From: Janthinobacterium sp. 344
Lineage (GTDB): Bacteria > Pseudomonadota > Gammaproteobacteria > Burkholderiales > Burkholderiaceae_D
Length of the DNA: 64,000 bases
Assembly (NCBI RefSeq): GCF_900112025.1
Contig: NZ_FOKL01000003.1
Span: 310,001 to 374,000 of the forward strand
Direction of reading: 5' to 3'
Shown: positions 10,538-19,527 of the stretch, piece by piece
How the letters are laid out: the number at the start of each line of letters is the position of its first letter
Position numbering within the stretch: the stretch's first letter is position 1
Made by a program: the position numbers and the translations under genes
The notes under the pieces: generated by a model
Database searches by the model: none
Told to the model about the DNA's origin: nothing
Seen by the model: only the letters and a program-made list of their open reading frames with translations

Positions 10538-12047
10538 AGCGACAGGCTTGCACAGCCAGGCGGAAGGCGATGCCGCCACGGAACTGTTCGGTTCCTTCTA
10601 TCTGGGCGACGATGAATTCGCCCTGCCCGCCAGCTGCATCCGCGAAGTGGTGAATTATCCCGCGAAAGTGACCGCCCTGCCCCTGGCGCCGGCGTATCTG
10701 GAAGGCATGTTCACCTTGCGCGGCAGCGTCATACCCGTCGTCAACCTGGGTCGATTGTTCCGCGCCGACGCGCCCCGCGCCGTGGACACGGACAAGATCG
10801 CCATCCTGGATTTCCAGCAAGTGCTGGTCGGCATCGTTTTCCAGGACACGGGCGAGATCCTGCGCGTGCCCGCCTCCCGGCGCAGCGCCCTGCACTACGC
10901 GGCCGGCGACAGCCATGCCGTGATCGCCGGCACCATCCTGCTGGATGGCGGCGCGCGCCTGCTGCAAATTCTCGACCCGCACGCCCTGCTGCGCATCGAG
11001 AACGTGCCCCACGTGCTGGCCCTGCAGGCCAGCGGCGCCAAGCTCGGCACGGCCCGCTACCACGCGCAAACCGACCGGCGCCAGTGCGTCAGCTTCCACG
11101 CGGCCGGCGCCACGTTTGCCTTCGAAATGCTGGCCATCCAGGAAATCATCAAGGTACCGGAACTGCACAGCTCCATCCTGAACAGCGAGCTGTGCCTGGG
11201 ACGCATGCATTTTCGCGGCAGCCAGGTGGCCGTCGTCGATTTCGCCGCCCTGCTGCAGGCGGCCGAGCCCGGCAAGGCGGCCACGCCGGAGCAGCGCATC
11301 ATCGTCGTGCGGCTCGAGGATACGACGATCGGCTTTCTCGTCGATTCCGTCGACAGCATCGTGCATTTCTTTGGCGACGAGGTGCTGCCGATTCCCCTGC
11401 TGAGCAAGGCGCGGGCGGCCATGTTTGCCGGCTGCATCACCAAGGAAGGCCTGGGCGACATCATTTTCCTCGACCACCAGCAGATCCTGTCGCAGGGCGA
11501 AATCGTCGAGATGCGCGACGGCCACAAGCGGCTGTATCCGGCCGAGACGGAAACGGCGGCCGGCACGCACAAGGCGCAGCGCCGCGTGTACATCACGTTT
11601 ACGGTGGAAACGCAGTTCGCCGTGGAAATCGGCCAAGTGCGCGAGATCATCGATTTCAGCGGCGCCATCACGACGCCGCCGGGCATGCCGTCCTGCATGC
11701 GCGGCATGCTGAACCTGCGCCAGCAAATGATCAGCATCATCGACTTGCGCCAGTTGTACGCCATGCCGCCGCTGGCGAACACGGGCGCCGGCAAGATCCT
11801 GATCGTGGAACGGGGGGCGGAGCGCTACGGTTTCCTCGTCGACCATGTCGACAACATCATGACGATTTCCGACAGCCAGCGCTTCGCGGCGCCGCAGATC
11901 ATCCGCACGGGCACGCACGACGACCTGCGCAGCGAAATGGATGAGATGATCGACATCGGCACGGCGGAACAGCGCCAGACCCTGTCCGTCTTCCAGTGCG
12001 ATCATCTGCTGGAAAAGCTGGGGTCGGCGCTGCCGCAGGCGGCCTGA
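10524..12047 (+). CDS. Triple-CheW-domain chemotaxis scaffold protein
   Basis: 507 residues; start ATG at 10524 preceded by GGAAGG inside the end of cheD. Three CheW modules follow each other (~20-165, ~185-335, ~355-500), each with the typical opening strand, an IxEIxxxP or REVVNYP-type turn and a G-x-x-x-R-G/M-LNLR segment (GMFTLRGSVIPVVNLGRLF; GCITKEG; GMLNLRQQMISIIDL). A normal CheW has one domain of about 150 residues and couples receptors to CheA. A tripled CheW could bridge several receptor or kinase units in one array. No cheA or cheY lies nearby, so it must use a kinase encoded elsewhere or act as a tether. Confidence 0.9.
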   Translation: MHMHEATGLHSQAEGDAATELFGSFYLGDDEFALPASCIREVVNYPAKVTALPLAPAYLEGMFTLRGSVIPVVNLGRLFRADAPRAVDTDKIAILDFQQVLVGIVFQDTGEILRVPASRRSALHYAAGDSHAVIAGTILLDGGARLLQILDPHALLRIENVPHVLALQASGAKLGTARYHAQTDRRQCVSFHAAGATFAFEMLAIQEIIKVPELHSSILNSELCLGRMHFRGSQVAVVDFAALLQAAEPGKAATPEQRIIVVRLEDTTIGFLVDSVDSIVHFFGDEVLPIPLLSKARAAMFAGCITKEGLGDIIFLDHQQILSQGEIVEMRDGHKRLYPAETETAAGTHKAQRRVYITFTVETQFAVEIGQVREIIDFSGAITTPPGMPSCMRGMLNLRQQMISIIDLRQLYAMPPLANTGAGKILIVERGAERYGFLVDHVDNIMTISDSQRFAAPQIIRTGTHDDLRSEMDEMIDIGTAEQRQTLSVFQCDHLLEKLGSALPQAA

Positions 12048-12079
12048 CAAACAAGCATTAACCCAACGGCGTCAAAATA

Positions 12080-12110
12080 CCGGGGTCGGACCCTGAGGGT
12101 CCGACCCCGG
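12080..12110. repeat. Intergenic palindromic element, copy 2
   Basis: A 31-bp palindrome that is perfect except for its centre, almost identical to 4403-4433. Like the first copy it sits between convergent genes (triple-CheW and acyl-CoA synthetase). A hairpin of 14-15 bp would form in either transcript. Confidence 0.75.
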
Positions 12111-12181
12111 CCCTCGCTGCGGGGTGAGCTGATGGGCCGCCCCCTGCCCTTGCTGCCGGCTTGATCAGGCGCGCTGATGCC

Positions 12182-13834
12182 TCACAGCCCCGGCAGCTTG
12201 TGCCCCTTGAACTGCTCGCGCAGCTTGTTCTTCTGGATCTTGCCCGTTGCGCCCATGGGCAAGGCATCGATGAAGAGCACGTCGTCGGGCGTCCACCATT
12301 TGGCGATCTTGCCCTCGAAGAAGTGCAGCAGCGCTTCGCGCGTGACCTCCATGCCGGGGCGCAACACCACCACCAGCACGGGCCGCTCGTCCCATTTCGG
12401 GTGGAACACGCCGATGCAGGCCGCCTGCAGCACGGCCGGGTGGGCCATGGCCAGGTTTTCCAGGTCGATGGTGCCGATCCACTCGCCGCCCGACTTGATC
12501 ACGTCCTTGCTGCGGTCCGTGATCTGCATGTAGCCGTCTTCATCGATGGTGGCCACGTCGCCCGTGGGGAACCAGCCGTCCTGCAGCGCGTCGCCGCCCT
12601 CGTTCTTGTAGTACGAGGAAATGATCCACGGCCCTTTCACCAGCAGGTGGCCATAGGCGACGCCATCCCAGGGCAATTCCTTGCCGTCGTCATCGACGAT
12701 CTTCATGTCCACGCCGTAGATGGCATGGCCCTGCTTGTGCAGGATGTCGCGCTGGGCTTCCTTGCTCATGGCCAGATGCTTGGTCTGCAAGCCGCCCGTG
12801 GTGCCCAGCGGCGACATTTCCGTCATGCCCCAGCCGTGGATGACTTCCACGTCGAACTTGTCGATCAGGGTATCCATCATGGCGGGCGGGCATGCCGCAC
12901 CGCCGATCACCGTGCGGCGGAAGGTGGAAAATTTCAGATCGTTCTGCAAGGCGTAGTTCAGCAGGCCCAGCCAGACGGTGGGCACGCCGGCCGAGAACGT
13001 CACCTTTTCCGATTCGAACAGTTCATACAGCGACTTGCCATCGAGCGCCGCGCCGGGGAATACCATGCGCGCGCCCGACAGCAGCACGGAATACGGCAAG
13101 CCCCAGGCATTCACGTGGAACATGGGCACGACGGGCAGGACCGTGTCCGTGGCGCGCACGTTCAGGGCGCTGGGCATGGCCGACGCGTAGGCGTGCAGCA
13201 CCGTCGAGCGGTGCGAGTACAGCGCGCCCTTCGGATTGCCCGTCGTGCCCGACGTATAGCACAGGGCGGCGGCCGAGTTTTCATCGAACACGGGCCATGC
13301 GTACTCGTCCGAATGCGTGGCGATCAGGTCTTCATAGCACAGCAGGTCGGGGATCGTGCTGCTGGCGGGCATGCGCTCGCGGTCGCACATCAGCACGAAA
13401 TGACGCACGAAAGTGCAGTCGGCGGCGATCTTTTCCACCACGGGCAAAAAGGTCAGGTCGAACAACAGCACCTGGTCTTGCGCATGGTTGGAGATGTAGG
13501 CGATCTGTTCCGGGAACAAGCGCGGATTGATCGTATGCAGGACGGCGCCCGAGCCGGACACGGCGTAATAGGCTTCCAGGTGGCGATAGCCATTCCAGGC
13601 CAGGGTGGCGACCCGGTCGCCCATGCCGACGCCGAGGCCGTGCAGCGCGTTCGCCAGGCGCCGCGTGCGCTGGTGGCATTCGCGGTAGGTGTAGCGGTGC
13701 AGATCGCCTTCCACCCGCCGCGAGACGATCTCGCCACTGCCATAATGACGCGCTGCAAACTCGATAATGCTGGAAATCAGCAGAGGCTGGTTCATCATCT
13801 GGCCCATCACTGGACTCATGGGAAATGCCGACAT
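12182..13834 (-). CDS. Fatty acyl-CoA synthetase (AMP-binding, ANL superfamily)
   Basis: 550 residues with a good AGGAG ahead of the start. The AMP-binding signature YTSGTTGNPKGALYSH (about residue 185-200), the adenine motif GWGMTEMSP, the hinge TGDVATIDEDGYMQITDRSKD and the C-terminal lysine region GKIQKNKL are all present. SGGEWIGTIDLEN in the C-terminal domain is typical of medium/long-chain fatty acyl-CoA synthetases. It activates fatty acids with ATP and CoA and would feed beta-oxidation, fitting the bifunctional enzyme at 4452-6539, though the two are not in one operon. Transcribed alone, divergent from selO. Confidence 0.92.
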   Translation of the reverse strand: MSAFPMSPVMGQMMNQPLLISSIIEFAARHYGSGEIVSRRVEGDLHRYTYRECHQRTRRLANALHGLGVGMGDRVATLAWNGYRHLEAYYAVSGSGAVLHTINPRLFPEQIAYISNHAQDQVLLFDLTFLPVVEKIAADCTFVRHFVLMCDRERMPASSTIPDLLCYEDLIATHSDEYAWPVFDENSAAALCYTSGTTGNPKGALYSHRSTVLHAYASAMPSALNVRATDTVLPVVPMFHVNAWGLPYSVLLSGARMVFPGAALDGKSLYELFESEKVTFSAGVPTVWLGLLNYALQNDLKFSTFRRTVIGGAACPPAMMDTLIDKFDVEVIHGWGMTEMSPLGTTGGLQTKHLAMSKEAQRDILHKQGHAIYGVDMKIVDDDGKELPWDGVAYGHLLVKGPWIISSYYKNEGGDALQDGWFPTGDVATIDEDGYMQITDRSKDVIKSGGEWIGTIDLENLAMAHPAVLQAACIGVFHPKWDERPVLVVVLRPGMEVTREALLHFFEGKIAKWWTPDDVLFIDALPMGATGKIQKNKLREQFKGHKLPGL

Positions 13835-14104
13835 CGTGTCTCCTGGTAAACGAATGGGACGTGGCCGGGAATGGCCCGCCTTTCTTCTTGAGTTTTAACT
13901 AAGATGAACTAGTTTCGTACGGTCGTGCGGAAATCGTCAACGCATTTCGATATTGCGGCGCAGCATGGAATTTTTGATTCCGTTTTTGCGCCTGCCAGCC
14001 ACCGCCACGGCAGCCTCCGGGGCACCCGACGCACGCCCTGGCGCTGTGCGGTAAAATCGTCTTTTGGCTGGCGCCTGTCTTCCCTTTCCTGCCGGCACCT
14101 CTTC

Positions 14105-15583
14105 TTGAATGGAATTGCCATTACCGCTCATACCTTACCACTGGACAATGCATTTGCGGCCTTGCCGCCCGCGTTCTACACGCGCTTGATGCCCACGCCC
14201 CTGCCCGCGCCGTATTTCGTGGCGGCCAGCGCGCCAGCCGCGGCCCTGGTGGGCCTCGATCCGGCGCGCCTGCGCGATGCCGATTATGTCGCGCTACTGA
14301 GCGGCAATGCCGTGGCCGAGCGCTCCACGCCCCTGTCCGCCGTGTATTCGGGCCACCAGTTCGGCGTCTGGGCCGGCCAGCTGGGCGACGGCCGCGCCAT
14401 CCTGCTGGGCGATATCGCCACGGCAAGCGGTCCGATGGAGCTGCAATTGAAAGGCGCCGGCGCCACGCCGTATTCGCGCATGGGCGATGGCCGCGCCGTG
14501 CTGCGCTCGTCCATCCGCGAATTCCTGTGTTCGGAAGCCATGGCGGCGCTCGGCATCCCCACCTCGCGCGCGCTGGCCATCATGGGGTCGCAACAGGGCA
14601 TCATGCGCGAAACGGTGGAAACGGCGGCCGTCGTCACACGCATGGCGCCCACGTTTGTGCGCTTCGGTTCCTTCGAGCACTGGTTTTACCGCAAGAAGCC
14701 GGACGAGCTGAAAATCCTCGCCGACTACGTCATCGACGGTTTTTATCCCGATTTGCGCGCCGCAGCAAATCCATATCAAGCCTTGCTGGCCGAGGTTTGC
14801 GTGCGCACGGCGCACATGATCGCGCAATGGCAAGCCGTCGGCTTCATGCATGGCGTCATGAACACGGACAATATGTCCATCCTCGGCCTGACGCTCGATT
14901 ACGGTCCCTTCGGCTTCATGGAAGCGTTCGACGCCGAGCACATCTGCAACCACACGGACCAGCAGGGCCGCTACTCCTACGCCAACCAGCCCCAGGTGGG
15001 TCACTGGAATTGCTACGCGCTGGGCCAGGCGCTGCTGCCGCTGATCGGCGAAGTGGCGCTGGCGCAGGCGGCGCTGGACAGCTACCAGCCGGCGTTCGCG
15101 GAGAAGATGAACAGCTTGCTGCGCGCCAAGCTGGGCTTGCAGACGAGCCAGGACGACGATACGGCGCTGTTCGACAGCATGTTTGCGCTGATGCAAGCCA
15201 ATCACGTGGATTTCACAAATTTCTTCCGCGCCCTGTCTACCCTGCAAGTGGCGGCGCCGGAACACGACACGGCCCTGCGCGACCTGTTCATCGACCGCCC
15301 CGCCTTCGATGCGTGGGCGGCGCAGTACCGCGCGCGCCTGCTGCTGGAAAACAGTGTCGATGCCGAGCGGCAAGCGGCCATGAACGGGGTCAACCCGAAA
15401 TACGTGCTGCGCAACTACCTGGCGCAAGTGGCCATCGAGAAAGCCCAGCGGCAGGACTACACGGAAGTGGCGACCTTGCTGGAGATTTTGCAAAAGCCAT
15501 TTGACGAACAGCCCGAACACCAGCACTATGCGGCCCTGCCGCCCGACTGGGCCAGCCACCTTGAAGTCAGCTGCTCATCCTAA
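14105..15583 (+). CDS. selO: SelO (YdiU) protein adenylyltransferase, pseudokinase fold
   Basis: About 492 residues. Core motifs are present: [53 protein letters not shown] and DYGPFGFM, plus the C-terminal EVSCSS that corresponds to the redox Cys/selenocysteine end. SelO transfers AMP from ATP to protein hydroxyls and protects against oxidative stress. The start is uncertain: the frame is open upstream to an ATG at 13925, but homology begins just after 14105 (TTG), and no clear ribosome site is seen at either. The gene is followed 9 bp later by msrB, suggesting a redox-repair operon. Confidence 0.9.
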   Translation: MNGIAITAHTLPLDNAFAALPPAFYTRLMPTPLPAPYFVAASAPAAALVGLDPARLRDADYVALLSGNAVAERSTPLSAVYSGHQFGVWAGQLGDGRAILLGDIATASGPMELQLKGAGATPYSRMGDGRAVLRSSIREFLCSEAMAALGIPTSRALAIMGSQQGIMRETVETAAVVTRMAPTFVRFGSFEHWFYRKKPDELKILADYVIDGFYPDLRAAANPYQALLAEVCVRTAHMIAQWQAVGFMHGVMNTDNMSILGLTLDYGPFGFMEAFDAEHICNHTDQQGRYSYANQPQVGHWNCYALGQALLPLIGEVALAQAALDSYQPAFAEKMNSLLRAKLGLQTSQDDDTALFDSMFALMQANHVDFTNFFRALSTLQVAAPEHDTALRDLFIDRPAFDAWAAQYRARLLLENSVDAERQAAMNGVNPKYVLRNYLAQVAIEKAQRQDYTEVATLLEILQKPFDEQPEHQHYAALPPDWASHLEVSCSS

Positions 15584-15592
15584 GGAGTCATT

Positions 15593-15994
15593 ATGACCAC
15601 GAATAAAGTCAAGAAAACCGACGCCGAATGGCGCGCCATGCTCGATTCCATGCAATACGAAGTCACGCGCCACGCGGCCACGGAACGGGCCTTCACGGGC
15701 AAGTTCTGGGACCACCATGAACACGGCATCTACACCTGCGTCTGCTGCAACACGCCCCTGTTCGCGTCGGACACCAAGTTCGACTCGGGCTGCGGCTGGC
15801 CCAGCTATTTCCAGGCGCTCGACCCGGCCAACGTGACGGAAATTGTCGACCGCAGCCACGGCATGCTGCGCACGGAAATCGTCTGCGCCGTCTGCGACGC
15901 CCACCTGGGCCACGTCTTCCCGGACGGCCCGCCGCCGACCGGCTTGCGCTATTGCATCAATTCGGCATCCTTGCGCTTCGATCCGCAACCGTGA
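15593..15994 (+). CDS. msrB: Peptide methionine-R-sulfoxide reductase MsrB
   Basis: 133 residues, start preceded by AAGGAG. Two CxxC zinc pairs (CVCC and CAVC), the substrate pocket SGCGWPSYF and the catalytic Cys in LRYCINS are all present; [12 protein letters not shown] is the conserved His region. It reduces methionine-R-sulfoxide in oxidised proteins in the cytoplasm. Immediate placement behind selO implies both answer the same oxidative stress. Confidence 0.96.
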   Translation: MTTNKVKKTDAEWRAMLDSMQYEVTRHAATERAFTGKFWDHHEHGIYTCVCCNTPLFASDTKFDSGCGWPSYFQALDPANVTEIVDRSHGMLRTEIVCAVCDAHLGHVFPDGPPPTGLRYCINSASLRFDPQP

Positions 15995-16074
15995 GACACC
16001 GGGATGGCGTGCGAACTCCTTGCTCCTAAGCCATTCCTAAGATGAATTTAACAAGACCCGTGTAAAGTCTCGCC

Positions 16075-16704
16075 ATGAAATTTCTATTCGACCTCTTCCC
16101 CCTGATCGCCTTCTTCGCCGCCTTCAAACTGGGCGGCATGTATGAAGCGGCCACGCACGATTTCGTGCAGCAATACCTGTCCGGCTTCGTGTCTGGCGGC
16201 CTGATCAAGGCTGACCAGGCGCCGTGGATCCTCGCCACCCTGGTCGGCATCGTCGCCACCGCCTGCCAGGTCAGCTATCTGCTGCTGCGCGGGCGCAAGG
16301 TCGATGGCATGCTGTGGCTGTCGCTGTTCATCTTTGTCGTGTTCGGCGGCGCCAGCATCTACCTGCATGACGATTTCTTCCTGAAGTGGAAGCCGACCCT
16401 GATCTACTGGCTGTCCGGCCTGGCCCTCTTGATCGCCCACGTGGGCTTCAAGAAAAACCTGATCCGCAAGACCATGGAAGCGCAAGTGCAATTGCCTGAT
16501 GCCGTCTGGAACCAGCTGCTGGCCGCGTGGATCATCTTCTTCGGCGCCATCGGCGCGCTGAACCTGTTCGTCGCCTTCGTGCTGTACAAGGGCGACATGG
16601 CGGCCTGGGTCAGTTTCAAGGCGTTTGGCGCGACAGGCATCTTCTTTGCCTTCATCGTGGCGCAAACCCTGTTCCTGGCCAAACATATCAAGGAAGACGC
16701 ATGA
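16075..16704 (+). CDS. yciB: Inner-membrane-spanning protein YciB (septation protein A family)
   Basis: 209 residues, five hydrophobic segments. MKFLFDLFPLIAFFAAFKLG is the typical YciB N-terminus; later FLKWKPTLIYWLSG and NLFVAFV match conserved positions. YciB is linked to cell-envelope and division functions in enterobacteria and to septation in Shigella. The stop overlaps the bolA start as ATGA; this yciB-bolA-peptidylprolyl isomerase order is common in beta-proteobacteria. Confidence 0.92.
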   Translation: MKFLFDLFPLIAFFAAFKLGGMYEAATHDFVQQYLSGFVSGGLIKADQAPWILATLVGIVATACQVSYLLLRGRKVDGMLWLSLFIFVVFGGASIYLHDDFFLKWKPTLIYWLSGLALLIAHVGFKKNLIRKTMEAQVQLPDAVWNQLLAAWIIFFGAIGALNLFVAFVLYKGDMAAWVSFKAFGATGIFFAFIVAQTLFLAKHIKEDA

Positions 16705-17000
16705 TGCATACCGACCAAACCGCCACGCCGGCAACGCGCATGGAGCGCATCCGTGCGCGCCTGGAAACGGCACTTTCCCCAGTGGAATGCGTGCTGGAAG
16801 ACGACTCGGCGCGCCACCGGGGCCACGCGGGCGCCGCCTCGGGCGGAGGCCATTACAATCTACGCATTATTTCTAGCCGATTTGAGGGCCTCAGACTCGT
16901 CATGCGCCATCGTCTGGTGTATGATTCCGTGCACGATATGATGCATAATGAGATACATGCATTGGCGATTGTTGCATTGGCGCCGTCCGAAGTAGTGTAA
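16701..17000 (+). CDS. bolA: BolA family protein
   Basis: 99 residues; start in ATGATG with AAGGAAG upstream, overlapping yciB by 4 bp. It has the BolA core (RIRARLETALSPVECVLEDD, GGGHYNLRIIS, RHRLVYDSV) with the conserved His region HNEIHALAI. BolA proteins pair with monothiol glutaredoxins in iron-sulfur handling and influence cell shape and stress response. An inverted repeat at 17015-17039 follows. Confidence 0.92.
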   Translation: MMHTDQTATPATRMERIRARLETALSPVECVLEDDSARHRGHAGAASGGGHYNLRIISSRFEGLRLVMRHRLVYDSVHDMMHNEIHALAIVALAPSEVV

Positions 17001-17014
17001 GGATGGCGTTTTTG

Positions 17015-17039
17015 GCGTACCCGGACCACTTGGGTACGC
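17015..17039. repeat. Inverted repeat between bolA and the first isomerase gene
   Basis: GCGTACCC (17015-17022) pairs with GGGTACGC (17032-17039) around a 9-base loop. No T-run follows in either direction, so it may be a processing or attenuation hairpin rather than a classical terminator. Confidence 0.4.
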
Positions 17040-17110
17040 GGCAACTTGCGCTTTGGCATGCATTTCTACCCATGCGTTTTTTACGAAACTTTCCCTAACA
17101 GGATTTAATA

Positions 17111-17890
17111 ATGACTTTTAAGCCAGCCCGCTTGCTGATCGCACTACTCGCCGTTGTCGCGGTACCTGTTTTTGCGCAAAATGTTGCTGTTGTTAATGGC
17201 AAGCCTATTCCATCGTCGCGCGTTGATGCAGTCGTCAAGCAAGTCGTCGCCCAAGGCCAGCAACCGGATTCGCCGCAACTGCGCGAAATGATCAAGAAGG
17301 ACCTGATCGGCCGTGAAGTGCTGATGCAAGAAGCGGAAAACAAAGGTTTCGGTAAAGATGCAGCCGTCAAGCAGCAAATCGAGAACGCACGCCAGGCCAT
17401 CGTCATCAACGCCCTGGTCGGCGACTACCTGAAAAAGAATCCCGTCACCGACGCTGAAATCAAGGCGGAATACGACCGCTTCGTGGCGCAGTCGGGCGAC
17501 AAGGAATACCATGTACGCCACATCCTGGTGGCCACCGAAGCCGAAGCGAAAGACATCATCGCCAAGCTGAAAGGCGGCGCCAAGTTCGAAGATCTGGCCA
17601 AGCAATCGAAAGATGCCGGTTCGGCCGACAATGGCGGCGACCTGGACTGGGCAGCCCCGTCGTCCTTCCCGAAAGTGTTCTCGGACGCCTTCGTGAAACT
17701 GCAAAAAGGGCAAGTCACGGAGACCCCGGTGCAAACGCCTAACGGTTTCCACGTGATCAAGCTGGACGACACCCGCGCGGCAAAACTGCCGACCCTGGAA
17801 GAAGTCAAGCCACAGATCGCCGAAGCGCTGCAGCAAAAGAAACTGCAAGCGTATCAGGAAGAAATGATCAAAAAAGCGAAAGTTCAATAA
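17111..17890 (+). CDS. Periplasmic parvulin-type peptidyl-prolyl cis-trans isomerase, copy 1
   Basis: 259 residues with a signal peptide (cut after VPVFA). An N-terminal SurA-like helical part (~25-125) precedes one parvulin rotamase domain (~130-235) with YHVRHILVATEAEAKDII, GGDLDWAAP and QTPNGFHVIKLD. It should isomerise prolyl bonds and help folding of exported proteins, like PrsA/PpiC/SurA-type foldases. AGGA lies 8 bases ahead of the start. An almost identical gene follows 111 bp later. Confidence 0.92.
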   Translation: MTFKPARLLIALLAVVAVPVFAQNVAVVNGKPIPSSRVDAVVKQVVAQGQQPDSPQLREMIKKDLIGREVLMQEAENKGFGKDAAVKQQIENARQAIVINALVGDYLKKNPVTDAEIKAEYDRFVAQSGDKEYHVRHILVATEAEAKDIIAKLKGGAKFEDLAKQSKDAGSADNGGDLDWAAPSSFPKVFSDAFVKLQKGQVTETPVQTPNGFHVIKLDDTRAAKLPTLEEVKPQIAEALQQKKLQAYQEEMIKKAKVQ

Positions 17891-17902
17891 GAACCGACCT
17901 CC

Positions 17903-17924
17903 CCGGCGCCCTTTTCGGCGCCGG
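17903..17924 (+). repeat. Hairpin between the two isomerase genes
   Basis: CCGGCGCC and GGCGCCGG form an 8-bp stem around a 6-base loop 13 bp after the first isomerase gene. No T-run follows, so partial readthrough into the second copy is likely. Confidence 0.5.
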
Positions 17925-18001
17925 TCGTGTATTCTGCGCCTGAATGCGCACTGCGCGACAGTCGCGCATCTCGATTTTTAGTATATTTATTAGGAATGAA
18001 C

Positions 18002-18778
18002 ATGATTTTGAAGCCAGCCCGCCTGATCTTAGCCCTGGTCGCCGTCGTTGCGATCCCTGCGTTCGCGCAAAACGTCGCCACCGTGAATGGCAAGGCCATC
18101 CCATCGTCGCGCGTCGACCAGGTCGTCAAGCAAGTCGTCGCCCAAGGCAAGCAAGCCGATTCGCCGCAACTGCGCGAAGCCATCAAGAAAGACCTGATCG
18201 GCCGCGAAGTGCTGATCCAGGAAGCCGACAAGCAAGGCTACGGTACGCGTCCGGAAGTCAAGTCGCAGATCGACAATGCCCGTCAAAGCATCATCATCAA
18301 CGCCCTGCTGGCCGACTACGTGAAGAAGAACCCCGTCAAGGACGCTGAAATCAAGGCCGAATACGACAAGTTCAAGGCGCAAGCGGGCGACAAGGAATAC
18401 CATGCACGCCACATCCTGGTGGCCACCGAAGCGGAAGCGAAAGACATCATCGCCAAGCTGAAAGGCGGCGCCAAGTTCGAAGAGCTGGCCAAAGTATCGA
18501 AAGACGGTTCCGCAGCCAATGGCGGCGACCTGGACTGGGCTAGCCCCGCTTCGTACGTGAAGCCATTCTCCGACGCCATGGTGGCCCTGAAACCAGGCCA
18601 GATCACGCAAACGCCCGTGCAAACGCAATTCGGCTACCACGTGATCAAGCTGGAAGAAACCCGTCCGACGAAGCTGCCGGCACTGGAAGAAGTCAAGGGT
18701 CAAGTGGCTGAGTCGCTGCAACAGAAAAAACTCGCCGCCTACCGCGATGAATTGCTGAAGAAGGCCAAGATTCAATAA
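18002..18778 (+). CDS. Periplasmic parvulin-type peptidyl-prolyl cis-trans isomerase, copy 2
   Basis: 258 residues from the ATG six bases after AGGA; an ATG at 17996 touches that AGGA and is too close to use it. Signal peptide to IPAFA, then the same SurA-like and parvulin domains as the upstream gene (YHARHILVATEAEAKDII, GGDLDWASP, QTQFGYHVIKLE). The two proteins agree over most of their length, so this is a recent tandem duplication. Differences cluster in the helical part (residues ~80-100) and in the substrate-facing loop after GGDLDW. A strong terminator follows. Confidence 0.92.
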   Translation: MILKPARLILALVAVVAIPAFAQNVATVNGKAIPSSRVDQVVKQVVAQGKQADSPQLREAIKKDLIGREVLIQEADKQGYGTRPEVKSQIDNARQSIIINALLADYVKKNPVKDAEIKAEYDKFKAQAGDKEYHARHILVATEAEAKDIIAKLKGGAKFEELAKVSKDGSAANGGDLDWASPASYVKPFSDAMVALKPGQITQTPVQTQFGYHVIKLEETRPTKLPALEEVKGQVAESLQQKKLAAYRDELLKKAKIQ

Positions 18779-18793
18779 TATTGGATCAGCATG

Positions 18794-18820
18794 AAAAAGC
18801 GCTCCCTGTGAGCGCTTTTT
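18794..18820 (+). terminator. Rho-independent terminator of the isomerase genes
   Basis: An 11-bp stem AAAAAGCGCTC / GAGCGCTTTTT with a 5-base loop is followed by further T residues, 15 bp after the second isomerase stop. Confidence 0.85.
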
Positions 18821-18846
18821 TTACGCCTGAAGGAAAGCGAGATGCC

Positions 18847-19527
18847 ATGAATCTACATCAAGAATTAAAAATCGCGCTGAAAGCGGCCGCCGACCCGGCT
18901 CGTGCCGGGCCCATGCAGGCCTACATGCGCGGCCAGTTCGTGTTCCTGGGCGTGGCGGCGCCGCAGCGGCGGCTGGCCGCCAGGGGCTTGCTGGCGGGCT
19001 TGCAAGGCGTGGGGGCCGAGGTGCTGCTGAAACATGCGCAACTGCTGTGGCAGCAGCCCGAGCGCGAATACCAGCATGTGGCGCTCGACATGCTGGCCCT
19101 GCACCGGCGGCAACTGGGCGTCGAACACCTTCCCGCCCTGCTGGCACTGGCGCGCCAGCGCGCGTGGTGGGACAGCGTCGACGGCATGGCCGGCATCGTG
19201 GGCGAGGTGCTGCAAGCGGAGCACCAGCGCGGCGGCGATGGCCATGCGCACATGGATGGCACCTTGCGCCACGCAGACTTCTGGCTGCGCCGCATCGCCA
19301 TGCTGCACCAGCTGGGCTGGCGCGCCGACACGGATGCCGGCTGGCTGTTCGGCGCGGCGCTGGCGCTGGCCCACGAAGACGAGTTTTTCATCCGCAAGGC
19401 CATCGGCTGGGCCCTGCGCGATTACGCGCGCCACGCACCCGCAGCCGTGGCGGCGTTTGCCGGCGCACACCGCCAGCAACTATCGCCGCTCAGCTACCGC
19501 GAAGCGCTGAAGCACCAGCGACCTTGA
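18847..19527 (+). CDS. AlkD-like DNA alkylation repair protein (HEAT-repeat glycosylase)
   Basis: 226 residues. The family signature is clear: MRGQFVFLGV, then ARQRAWWDSVDGMA (the catalytic Asp and a Trp that clamp the lesion in AlkD), then FFIRKAIGWALRDYAR (the second clamp Trp). AlkD removes bulky or cationic N3/N7-alkyl bases by a HEAT-like solenoid that does not flip the base. The start is the ATG at 18847; an earlier frame overlaps the terminator. The last 38 bp overlap the end of the convergent TetR gene. Confidence 0.9.
   Translation: MNLHQELKIALKAAADPARAGPMQAYMRGQFVFLGVAAPQRRLAARGLLAGLQGVGAEVLLKHAQLLWQQPEREYQHVALDMLALHRRQLGVEHLPALLALARQRAWWDSVDGMAGIVGEVLQAEHQRGGDGHAHMDGTLRHADFWLRRIAMLHQLGWRADTDAGWLFGAALALAHEDEFFIRKAIGWALRDYARHAPAAVAAFAGAHRQQLSPLSYREALKHQRP

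Noticed and set aside
18781..18846. Longer AlkD-like protein starting at 18781
   Set aside because: The extra residues would be encoded by the terminator hairpin of the isomerase gene; the ATG at 18847 starts the conserved region.
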